Shown one piece after another: positions 1-5,491 of a stretch of DNA of 6,922 nt (its first letter is position 1; every line of letters begins with the position of its first letter). A program made the position numbers and the translations under genes. This DNA is from an uncultured Acinetobacter sp. (GTDB taxonomy: Bacteria > Pseudomonadota > Gammaproteobacteria > Pseudomonadales > Moraxellaceae), in the NCBI GenBank assembly GCA_900771065.1, contig CAAGMP010000169.1, positions 1-6,922 of the forward strand. The letters are read 5' to 3'. The notes below the pieces were generated by a model. It was not told the DNA's origin. It was given only the letters and a program-made list of their open reading frames with translations, and ran no database searches.

Positions 1-219
1 AATATAGACATTTTGAATGGGTTCTAACAAGTACGTGCCATAAAACAGCGTTATGAACACGAAATTCAGCAATTTTTACAGCAAAAACTCAATGAATTTC
101 ATCAAGAAGTGAATTTGCCAATTCAATATTGTGATATTGAGCTTGATAGCGAAGAAGAAGATGGCATCTATAAAACGCAACTGAACGAATTTAAATTGAA
201 TATTCAGATTGAGTTGTAA
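1..219 (+). pseudogene. 3' end of an unrecognised gene, apparently frameshifted
   Basis: Frame 1 is open from 28 to the TAA at 217-219 and gives about 63 residues that look protein-like: a glutamine/glutamate-rich probable helix (EHEIQQFLQQKLNEF), then LPIQYCDIELDSEEEDGIY and the end NIQIEL. An in-frame TAA at 25-27 cuts it off from the window edge, and there is no ATG between that stop and the helical part. Frame 3 is open from position 3 and reads YRHFEWVLT up to about 29. Dropping one base near 30 joins it to the frame 1 peptide (VRAIKQRYEHEI). The simplest reading is the C-terminus of a longer gene carrying a +1 frameshift or a sequencing error. I do not recognise the family. The small size and the missing N-terminus prevent a functional call. 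Confidence 0.45.
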
Positions 220-250
220 TATTTTTGTACGACCAATCAAAGTGCTTAAT

Positions 251-291
251 AAAGGTTGTATTATAGTTTATGTTTGGTATTCAACCTTTTT
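251..291 (+). terminator. Dyad with T run, probable terminator of the upstream gene
   Basis: AAAGGTTG (251-258) pairs perfectly with CAACCTTT (282-289), and the T run continues to 291. The 8-bp stem follows the stop at 217-219 by about 30 nt, as expected for an intrinsic terminator. The loop of 23 nt is long and the stem has few GC pairs, so it may be weak. A -10-like TATAGT (262-267) lies inside the loop without a good -35. The dyad could therefore instead belong to the leader of the next gene. Confidence 0.4.
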
Positions 292-332
292 AGCGATTTC
301 ACATGATCATTAACGTAAAAAGCGAGTAAAAA

Positions 333-542
333 ATGGCGAAAAAAACCATTTTGCCCGAAGTTAAAATTCATAATTTTGTGGCAAAACACATGAACGATTT
401 CAATAAAAGTCAAACTTTTGTAGATCGTAAGAAAAATGCAAAACGTGGTTACAGTAAACATAAAGGGCGATATTCCAATGAAGATCGCCCTTATTTTTTA
501 GTTGCTGCTTATGCGATTTGCGTGTGGAATCATGTCATTTAA
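333..542 (+). CDS. Small basic protein with an intragenic terminator; candidate ArfA-like ribosome-rescue factor
   Basis: The ATG follows a weak GAG-type ribosome site (AGCGAG, 321-326). The 69-residue product has a soluble, basic N-terminal part (residues 1-46, core DRKKNAKRGYSKHKGR at 31-46), a short acidic link (SNED, 48-51), and a hydrophobic tail (YFLVAAYAICVW, 54-65). A strong terminator hairpin occupies codons 44-54, with its T run in codons 54-56, and no in-frame stop precedes it; the TAA lies 41 nt beyond the T run. Most mRNA should thus be non-stop and encode about 53-55 residues without the tail. E. coli ArfA (72 residues, cut to about 55 by RNase III at an intragenic hairpin, with an unstable hydrophobic tail) uses this logic, and B. 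subtilis BrfA uses an intragenic terminator. From memory, VDRKKNAKRGYSK aligns without gaps with ArfA's VEKNKKGKGSYMR. Function is inferred; it may instead be an uncharacterised conserved small protein whose stop lies unusually far downstream. The tail overlaps ptsP by 45 nt. Confidence 0.75.
   Translation: MAKKTILPEVKIHNFVAKHMNDFNKSQTFVDRKKNAKRGYSKHKGRYSNEDRPYFLVAAYAICVWNHVI
463..499 (+). terminator. Intrinsic terminator inside the small gene's reading frame, also just past the ptsP stop
   Basis: AAGGGCGAT (463-471) pairs perfectly with ATCGCCCTT (484-492), a 9-bp stem with a 12-nt loop, followed by A and six T (494-499). On the plus strand this is a good rho-independent terminator, but it lies 41-80 nt before the stop codon of the gene it would terminate. 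On the minus strand it starts 5 nt after the ptsP stop, but the sequence there (TATGTTTACT) is a poor U run, so the plus direction fits better. It may serve both. The stem could also be an RNase III substrate. Confidence 0.8.
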
Positions 543-2795
543 ACCATGTTTTTTAAAATAATAAGCGACCCAACTTTTTACAATTAATGGATTATTCATT
601 TTAAGTACATGTTCTAACAGCTCTTTTGCATCATGCATTGGGACATGGCAAATTGCTTTACGAACTTTAAGAATATTGCTTGAACTCATTGATAAAGTAT
701 TAAAACCCATCGCCATTAATAAAATGGCTGCTAAAGGATCTCCTGCCATTTCTCCACATAAACTCACAGGTCGATCATGCTCATGACATTTTTTGACCAG
801 TTGATTTAACGCACGTAAAACAGCAGGATGAAAGTGTGAGTACAAATTCGAAACACGTGGATTATTGCGATCAACTGCCAATAAATATTGGGTTAAATCA
901 TTTGAACCGACCGAAAAAAAATCGACCAAAGGGGCAAAATCATCCAACTGATACAATACGCTCGGTACTTCTAACATAATGCCAATTTTAGGTTTGACAA
1001 TTTTGACTTGTTCTTCTTCTTGTACCGCTAACCAATCACGATTGAGCAAATATAATGCTTCTTCAACTTCGCTTACACTAGTAATCATTGGTAGTAAAAT
1101 ATGCAGATTATTTAGTCCAATACTGGCTTTGAGCATGGCACGAATTTGTGAAGAAAAAATTTCAGGATGTTCTAAAGAAAAACGAATACCACGCCAACCT
1201 AAAGCTGCATTATCTTCTTCAATAGAAAAATAAGGGAAATCTTTATCTGAACCAATATCGAGTGTGCGCATAACCACAGGTTTATTGGCAAAATGACTCA
1301 ATTGTTGTCGATAAATGGCGCGTTGTTCTTCTTCACCAGGAAAACGGTCACGCAACATAAATGGAATTTCAGAACGATATAAACCAACTCCTTTAGCACC
1401 ACGCTGTACGCCACGAACGACATCAATCATTAAGCCTGTATTGACATATAAAGGCACAGCTTGACCATCTGGGGTAATTGCATCTTTCGTTTCATATTGT
1501 TTTAAGTCTTTTGCGAGTTGCTCTTCTTCTTTTTTAATTTCTTTATAGCGTGTTCGTAAACGTCTTGGAGGATGTACAAAAATACGCCCTTGATGTGCAT
1601 CCACAATCATATCTGCATCATCTAAAGTGTGAATTGGTAATTCAGTTGCACCCACTACAGTTGGAATGCCCAAAGCACGTGCAACAATCACCATATGTGA
1701 ATTCATTGCACCTTCAGTGGTGACAATCGCAGCGATTTTGTTGATAGGTAATTCGACTAATGCTGCAGTTGAAATTTCTTCACCAATTAAAATACTGTCT
1801 TCGGTTAATTCGCGGTGGCTGGTATCTGCTTTTTGTAAAGAAGCTAAAATGCGCCGTCCTAAATCTTTTAAATCGGCAGCACGTTCACGTAAATAATCAT
1901 CTTCCATTTGTTGAAATAGCATGGTGTGATGATCAATCACAATACGTACAGCACCTTGTGCCCAATTGCCTGCATAAATTTCGTTTTTAATTTCAGCTGG
2001 TAGTGCATTTTCATCGAGCATGCGCAAAAAGACATTAAATAAAGCGCGTTCTTCAGACATTAATGAATCTTTCATTTTTTCATCGAGCGATTCAATTTCT
2101 TGACGCACATTTTCAATCGCACGATCTAATAAAATAATTTCTTCACTAATATCTTCCGCTTCACGGTGCGGAATGGCAGCCAAATCTGCGGGAGGGTACA
2201 AAACTACTGCTCGTCCGAGCGCAATGCCACCTGAACCTGAAATACCTTCAAAAGTTTTGTAATTGCTGGTTAAGGCTTGTTTGCGAAACACATCGTTATG
2301 ACCCAATGCATGTGCATGTGCAATGACACCTGAAAGTTGCGCGCATAAAGTCACTAAAAAAGATTCGGCTGCTTCGCTAAAGTCTTGTGTTTCACGGTTT
2401 TGTACCACCAAAACACCCATAACTTTACGGCGGTACATGACAGGTACACCCAAAAATGAGTTATAAAGTTCTTCACCTGTTTCAGGTAAATATAAAAAAC
2501 GTTCATGTTTCGGTGCATTGTCTAAATTAACAATTTCCTCACGTTGTCCTACAAAGCCGACTAAGCCTTCAGACATATGTAAAGAAACCGTTCCAACAGC
2601 ATCAGGATTAAGCCCTTTAGATGCCATGAGCACATAATGTTGACTGCGTTCATCGAATAAATAAATGGAACACACATCAACTTGCATGGCTTCAGCAACT
2701 TGATTCACCATTATATCTAAAGATTCATGCAAGCTGGCTGACGCATTGATTTCTTGTACAATACGTCGAAGGGTATCCAGTTGCATATTTGACAT
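498..2795 (-). CDS. ptsP: Phosphoenolpyruvate-protein phosphotransferase, nitrogen PTS enzyme I (EI-Ntr)
   Basis: EI-Ntr takes phosphate from PEP onto a histidine and passes it to NPr (PtsO) and then EIIA-Ntr (PtsN), a cytoplasmic regulatory relay tied to nitrogen and potassium status. The 765 residues match the family length. A GAF domain covers about 1-165 (start QLDTLRRIVQEI, then SLGVP-like NSFLGVPVMY at 112-121). The EI N-terminal and phosphohistidine domains follow, with active His367 in GAMNSHMVIVAR; Met368 replaces the small residue usual after this His. The PEP-binding barrel shows RTLDIGSDKDFPYF (510-523), GWRGIRFSL (533-541), IGIMLEVPSV (604-613), FFSVGSNDLTQYLLAVDR (626-643) and catalytic Cys680 in CGEMAGDP. 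A strong AGGAG site (complement of 2804-2808), 8 nt upstream, favours this start over Met4. It lies 27 nt after rppH and is probably co-transcribed with it. The gene's 3' end is antisense to the tail of the small gene at 333-542. Confidence 0.97.
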   Translation of the reverse strand: MSNMQLDTLRRIVQEINASASLHESLDIMVNQVAEAMQVDVCSIYLFDERSQHYVLMASKGLNPDAVGTVSLHMSEGLVGFVGQREEIVNLDNAPKHERFLYLPETGEELYNSFLGVPVMYRRKVMGVLVVQNRETQDFSEAAESFLVTLCAQLSGVIAHAHALGHNDVFRKQALTSNYKTFEGISGSGGIALGRAVVLYPPADLAAIPHREAEDISEEIILLDRAIENVRQEIESLDEKMKDSLMSEERALFNVFLRMLDENALPAEIKNEIYAGNWAQGAVRIVIDHHTMLFQQMEDDYLRERAADLKDLGRRILASLQKADTSHRELTEDSILIGEEISTAALVELPINKIAAIVTTEGAMNSHMVIVARALGIPTVVGATELPIHTLDDADMIVDAHQGRIFVHPPRRLRTRYKEIKKEEEQLAKDLKQYETKDAITPDGQAVPLYVNTGLMIDVVRGVQRGAKGVGLYRSEIPFMLRDRFPGEEEQRAIYRQQLSHFANKPVVMRTLDIGSDKDFPYFSIEEDNAALGWRGIRFSLEHPEIFSSQIRAMLKASIGLNNLHILLPMITSVSEVEEALYLLNRDWLAVQEEEQVKIVKPKIGIMLEVPSVLYQLDDFAPLVDFFSVGSNDLTQYLLAVDRNNPRVSNLYSHFHPAVLRALNQLVKKCHEHDRPVSLCGEMAGDPLAAILLMAMGFNTLSMSSSNILKVRKAICHVPMHDAKELLEHVLKMNNPLIVKSWVAYYFKKHGLNDMIPHANRISSN

Positions 2796-2822
2796 AAACT
2801 CAACTCCTATTATGATGCTGTT

Positions 2823-3293
2823 TTAAAATAATTGCGTACAAAGTTCTAGCATTGCTTTACGATAAACATCGCGTTTAAAGTTCACAACTTGTCCTAATGG
2901 ATACCAATAGCTTACCCATTGCCATTGATCAAACTCGGGCGGATCAGACAAATTTAACTGAATATATTGTGCTGATGCAGTGAGTTTGAGCAAAAACCAT
3001 TTTTGTTTTTGACCGATACAAACGGGTTCAGAATCTGAGCGAATGTATCGATGTGGCAAACGATAACGCAGCCAACCTTTGGTTTGCGCTACAATTTGAA
3101 CGTGTTCGGGCAGTAAGCCAACTTCTTCTCTCAGTTCACGATAAAGTGCCTGTTCGGGAGTTTCACCATATTGAATACCTCCTTGTGGAAATTGCCAAGC
3201 ATTGTGACCAATGCGTTTTGCCCATAAAACTTGTCCAAAATCGTTTGCCAAAATGATCCCGACATTGGGTCGGAAACCTTCAGAGTCGATCAT
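2823..3293 (-). CDS. rppH: RNA pyrophosphohydrolase RppH (Nudix hydrolase)
   Basis: RppH removes pyrophosphate from 5'-triphosphate (or diphosphate) mRNA ends, leaving a monophosphate that stimulates RNase E and thus mRNA decay. The 156-residue protein starts in the typical way (MIDSEGFRPNVGIILAN) and carries WQFPQGGI followed by a complete Nudix box at residues 38-60 (G-x5-E-x7-REL-x-EE-x-GL). The box includes the REEVGL metal-binding glutamates at 56-57. The later FDQWQWVSYWYPL and VVNFKRDVYRKAM segments are typical of RppH rather than of other Nudix enzymes. It is slightly shorter than E. coli RppH (176) because the C-terminal extension is missing. An AGG (complement of 3301-3303), 7 nt upstream, supports the ATG. 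It heads the rppH-ptsP operon, a pairing conserved in E. coli and Pseudomonas. No convincing -35/-10 pair was seen upstream. Confidence 0.96.
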   Translation of the reverse strand: MIDSEGFRPNVGIILANDFGQVLWAKRIGHNAWQFPQGGIQYGETPEQALYRELREEVGLLPEHVQIVAQTKGWLRYRLPHRYIRSDSEPVCIGQKQKWFLLKLTASAQYIQLNLSDPPEFDQWQWVSYWYPLGQVVNFKRDVYRKAMLELCTQLF

Positions 3294-3390
3294 TTGGCTA
3301 CCTAAATAAATTGTGTTGTATTTCTCTTTATTTTCGGGGAAAAGTTAATTTATTCACCAACGAAAAAATAAAGTTTAAAAATGTTAAAAT

Positions 3391-3399
3391 TGTTATGAT
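3391..3399 (+). promoter_or_regulatory. Extended -10 promoter for the HAD phosphatase gene
   Basis: TGTTATGAT reads as an extended -10 element (TGn followed by TATGAT, 5 of 6 matches to TATAAT). No good -35 hexamer is found 16-18 nt upstream, where the sequence is AT-rich, as is common for extended -10 promoters. The expected start site near 3406 gives a leader of about 70 nt with a small 6-bp hairpin (3411-3416/3427-3432). Confidence 0.5.
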
Positions 3400-3475
3400 C
3401 TTAACGAATTTCTATCGACTAGCGGAGATAGATTTACAAATTTTTTCTTAATTTTCAGCTTTTACGAGTATTTTC

Positions 3476-4132
3476 ATGAAATTGGCGCTTTTCGATTTAG
3501 ACCATACCTTATTAAACACCGATTCAGATCATTCTTGGGGTGAGTTTTTGGTCAATGAAGCTTTGGTTGATCCAATTCGCCATCGTCAAATGAACGATAA
3601 ATTTTATGAAGATTACAAAGCAAGTCGCTTAGATCCGATTGCATATAATGAATTTGTATTTGAATTTTTAACACAACATGACGATGAATATCTAACCCAA
3701 TTACACCAATTGTTTATGCAAAAAGTGATTCGCCCACAAATGCGCCCACAAGGTTTTGTTGCCATTGAAAAACATAAAGCACTGGGACATCAAGTAGTTG
3801 GTATTACAGCGACATCAGATTTTATTACAGCCCCTATTTTTCGTGAGTTTGGTATCACTGAAATTATTGCAACTAATGCTGAAAAAATTGATGGAAAATA
3901 CACAGGAAAAGTACAGAATATTCCGTGTTATCAACAAGGTAAGCTAGAACGTTTAGCACAATGGCTGCAAGGTCGTGAAGTAACGGAGTCTTGGGCATAT
4001 TCTGATTCTATTAATGATCGTTTTTTGTTGGAATATGCCGATCATGCCATTGCGGTCAATCCTGATGATCGTCTTGCTGCATTGGCACAGCAAAAGGGTT
4101 GGTCTATTCAAGATTGGTCTATTGCTGGTTAA
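3476..4132 (+). CDS. HAD-IB family phosphatase, possible histidinol-phosphatase
   Basis: The 218-residue protein has all four HAD motifs: DLDHT with nucleophile Asp7 and acid/base Asp9; motif II Thr/Ser in ITATSDF (110-116); motif III Lys156 in QGKLERL; and motif IV SDSIND (176-181) with Asp177 and Asp181 for magnesium. The order and the helical cap between motifs I and II match subfamily IB, the phosphoserine-phosphatase-like group. In Pseudomonas the equivalent gene next to rppH-ptsP (PA0335) has been reported to be histidinol-phosphatase. The same position here, divergent from rppH-ptsP, makes L-histidinol phosphate the leading substrate candidate, but sequence alone does not fix it. The ATG has only a weak GAG site upstream. 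No terminator hairpin follows, so transcription may continue into the DUF2789 gene 104 nt downstream. Confidence 0.9.
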   Translation: MKLALFDLDHTLLNTDSDHSWGEFLVNEALVDPIRHRQMNDKFYEDYKASRLDPIAYNEFVFEFLTQHDDEYLTQLHQLFMQKVIRPQMRPQGFVAIEKHKALGHQVVGITATSDFITAPIFREFGITEIIATNAEKIDGKYTGKVQNIPCYQQGKLERLAQWLQGREVTESWAYSDSINDRFLLEYADHAIAVNPDDRLAALAQQKGWSIQDWSIAG

Positions 4133-4196
4133 ATCGTATTATTTTCGTTTTTATTGTAGCTCATTTCAATTTTGTCATTCCTTTTTTTTGTAGACG

Positions 4197-4205
4197 TGCT
4201 AGGGT
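4197..4205 (+). promoter_or_regulatory. Weak candidate extended -10 for the DUF2789 gene
   Basis: TGCTAGGGT fits TGn-TAnnnT and would start transcription about 25 nt before the ATG. TTGTCA at 4172-4177 resembles a -35, but the spacer of 22 nt is too long for a standard pair. Read-through from the HAD gene is an alternative source of transcript. Confidence 0.3.
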
Positions 4206-4224
4206 AAAGCAACAACTAAAAAAA

Positions 4225-4232
4225 TAAGGAGG
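4225..4232 (+). promoter_or_regulatory. Near-perfect Shine-Dalgarno sequence of the DUF2789 gene
   Basis: TAAGGAGG is close to a full complement of the 16S rRNA 3' end and lies 4 nt before the ATG at 4237. It is the strongest ribosome site in the window and fixes the start. The close spacing is slightly shorter than usual. Confidence 0.8.
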
Positions 4233-4236
4233 CAAA

Positions 4237-4482
4237 ATGAATCAAGTTCGTCCAAGAATGACACATCTATTTGAGCAGTTGGGTTTAGCTGCAACAGAAG
4301 AAGCCATTCAACATTTTATTGAAACACATCAATTAGATGCACAAACTAATATTGCAGATGCCGAATTTTGGACTGATGCACAACGTCAGTTTATTATTGA
4401 AAAAATAAAATCAGATGGATCATGGGCAATTGTGGTAGATCAATTAAATGAATCTTTACATGAAGATTCACTCAATTCGTAA
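4237..4482 (+). CDS. DUF2789 family small protein
   Basis: The 81-residue product is acidic and predicted soluble and helical, with no signal peptide or membrane segment. The layout, with an N-terminal HLFEQLGLAATEEAIQHFIE segment, a short linker with H-x-L, and then FWTDAQRQFIIEKIKSDGSW, matches what I know of the DUF2789 family, small single-domain proteins of gammaproteobacteria with no assigned function. Length is normal for the family. It has a very strong ribosome site and its own terminator directly after the stop, so it should be well translated. It follows the HAD gene by 104 nt on the same strand and could be transcribed from its own weak promoter or by read-through. I can offer no role. 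Confidence 0.88.
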   Translation: MNQVRPRMTHLFEQLGLAATEEAIQHFIETHQLDAQTNIADAEFWTDAQRQFIIEKIKSDGSWAIVVDQLNESLHEDSLNS

Positions 4483-4486
4483 ATCG

Positions 4487-4514
4487 AAATACCCTCAATA
4501 TTGAGGGTATTTTT
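4487..4514. terminator. Bidirectional terminator between the convergent DUF2789 and lysR genes
   Basis: A 13-bp perfect inverted repeat (4487-4499 with 4500-4512, core ACCCTCAAT/ATTGAGGGT) folds into a stem of about 11 bp with a 4-nt loop. Five T (4510-4514) follow in the plus direction, starting within the stem. It begins 5 nt after the DUF2789 stop and ends 5 nt from the lysR stop. The minus-strand tail (TTTCGATTT) is weaker but usable. Confidence 0.88.
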
Positions 4515-4518
4515 ACCC

Positions 4519-5379
4519 TTAACGTTTCATCATTTCAATGAGTTCTAAGACAGCCCGTGATTGTGTTCGACTAGGATGCCAAACCATACCCAATTGACGG
4601 TTCATTTCTAATGGTAAATCTAAACGATGTACATCTTGATTGAGCATCGTTTTAGGTAAAACTGACCAACCTAAACCAATAGAAACCAACATTCTAATGG
4701 ATTCTAATGGATTATTACTCATACTAATTTTAGGTTTTAATTGATGTTTTTCAAACTCAGCAAAAGTAATTTGACTAGTATAAGTTTGTGCGGCAGGCAA
4801 TAAACTTGGATATTCAATTAAATCTTCCAATTTTAAGTTTTTACGTTGTGATAATGGATGAAAAGGCGCTGCCACAAACACCAAAGGATCATTCCAAATA
4901 GTGACATAATTTAAGCGTTCATCACCTTGTGGTGGTAAAGTTAAAAACGCCAATTCTAAGTCACCAGCAAGTACTTGTTCGTGCGCTTGCTCCGAATCAA
5001 CAAAATGCACATCTAAAGTGACATTAGGAAAATTTTGTACATATTCTTTTAAATATGGGCGCAAATGATGCAAACCAAGATGATGACTTGTGCCAATTTT
5101 TAAACGACCCCGTACTTCATTTTGTTCATGGCTTAAAGTATGGTGAATGTCGCCCAATTCATTGAGCCAATTTTTCACTTTAGGTAATAATGAATGCGCA
5201 GCATGTGTTGCTTGAATACCTCGTCCCGCAGATTCAAATAATTTGACCCCAAAATAATCTTCTAAACTGTGAATACGTTTAGTTACCGCAGGCTGGGTGA
5301 TAAAAAGTTGATCGGCAGCCAAAGAAATAGACCCCGTTTCCATGACTTTAACAAAAGCTTCAAATGCAGCAAGATTCAT
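4519..5379 (-). CDS. LysR-type transcriptional regulator
   Basis: This is a LysR family DNA-binding regulator with its N-terminal winged helix-turn-helix at about residues 3-60 of the chosen form (FEAFVKVMETGSISLAA, then LFITQPAVTKRIHSLE, then VKLFES-GRG). A periplasmic-binding-protein-like effector domain runs from GRLKIGTSH to the C-terminus, including the usual GLGWSVLP. The frame can be extended to an ATG at 5404-5406 (295 residues). I prefer the ATG at 5377-5379 (286 residues, MNLAAFEAF) because LysR proteins usually start right at the first helix, and a TATAAT only 4 nt before the upstream ATG would put the transcript start at or after it. Neither start has a clear Shine-Dalgarno sequence. 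The ligand and target genes are unknown; aroE upstream is separated by a terminator and is not divergent, so the neighbourhood does not reveal a target. Confidence 0.9.
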   Translation of the reverse strand: MNLAAFEAFVKVMETGSISLAADQLFITQPAVTKRIHSLEDYFGVKLFESAGRGIQATHAAHSLLPKVKNWLNELGDIHHTLSHEQNEVRGRLKIGTSHHLGLHHLRPYLKEYVQNFPNVTLDVHFVDSEQAHEQVLAGDLELAFLTLPPQGDERLNYVTIWNDPLVFVAAPFHPLSQRKNLKLEDLIEYPSLLPAAQTYTSQITFAEFEKHQLKPKISMSNNPLESIRMLVSIGLGWSVLPKTMLNQDVHRLDLPLEMNRQLGMVWHPSRTQSRAVLELIEMMKR

Positions 5380-5410
5380 ATAATAACTTTGGTTATGAAA
5401 TTTCATGGTT

Positions 5411-5425
5411 ATTATAAAATATAAT
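5411..5425 (-). promoter_or_regulatory. lysR promoter -10 overlapped by a dyad, candidate autoregulatory site
   Basis: ATTATA-AAA-TATAAT is a perfect 6-bp inverted repeat with a 3-bp centre. Read on the minus strand, its promoter-proximal half (5416 to 5411) is a consensus TATAAT ending 4 nt before the upstream lysR ATG. The -35 region is poor. LysR proteins often bind AT-rich T-N11-A dyads in their own promoter, and the position would suit self-repression. In such AT-rich DNA the dyad could also be chance. Confidence 0.45.
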
Positions 5426-5453
5426 TATGTGAAATGCGATCATTCTATAAAAA

Positions 5454-5482
5454 TCAAAAGACCATCTGATTTAGATGGTCTT
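5454..5482 (-). terminator. Intrinsic terminator of the hemF-aroE transcript
   Basis: AAGACCATCT (5458-5467) pairs perfectly with AGATGGTCTT (5473-5482) around a 5-nt loop. Read on the minus strand, the hairpin starts 9 nt after the aroE stop and is followed by TTGATTTTT, a good U-rich tail. It separates aroE from the lysR promoter. Confidence 0.88.
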
Positions 5483-5491
5483 GTTTGTTGC

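Noticed and set aside
261..461. Minus-strand open frame of 66 codons opposite the small basic gene
   Set aside because: It is the shadow of the plus-strand gene: no ribosome site and no recognisable family, and it contains phenylalanine/leucine runs that reflect the complementary AT-rich and lysine codons.
979..1990. Plus-strand open frames within ptsP (979-1233, 1666-1896, 1760-1990)
   Set aside because: They lie wholly opposite strongly conserved EI-Ntr domains and show no family features or translation signals.
3411..3446. Hairpin (TCTATC/GATAGA) with a T run in the HAD gene leader, possible attenuator
   Set aside because: The stem is only 6 AT-rich pairs and the T run begins 8 nt after it, so it is unlikely to terminate; no leader peptide or riboswitch-like structure was seen.
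3731..3751. 12-bp direct repeat in the HAD gene (CGCCCACAA on either side of ATG)
   Set aside because: It simply encodes RPQ-M-RPQ in a proline-containing segment of the protein; no sign of a repeat array.
4691..4713. 10-bp tandem repeat (ATTCTAATGG twice plus ATT) in lysR, a possible phase-variation tract
   Set aside because: Only 2.3 copies, and both fall in a normally translated part of the effector domain; too short to suggest slippage switching.
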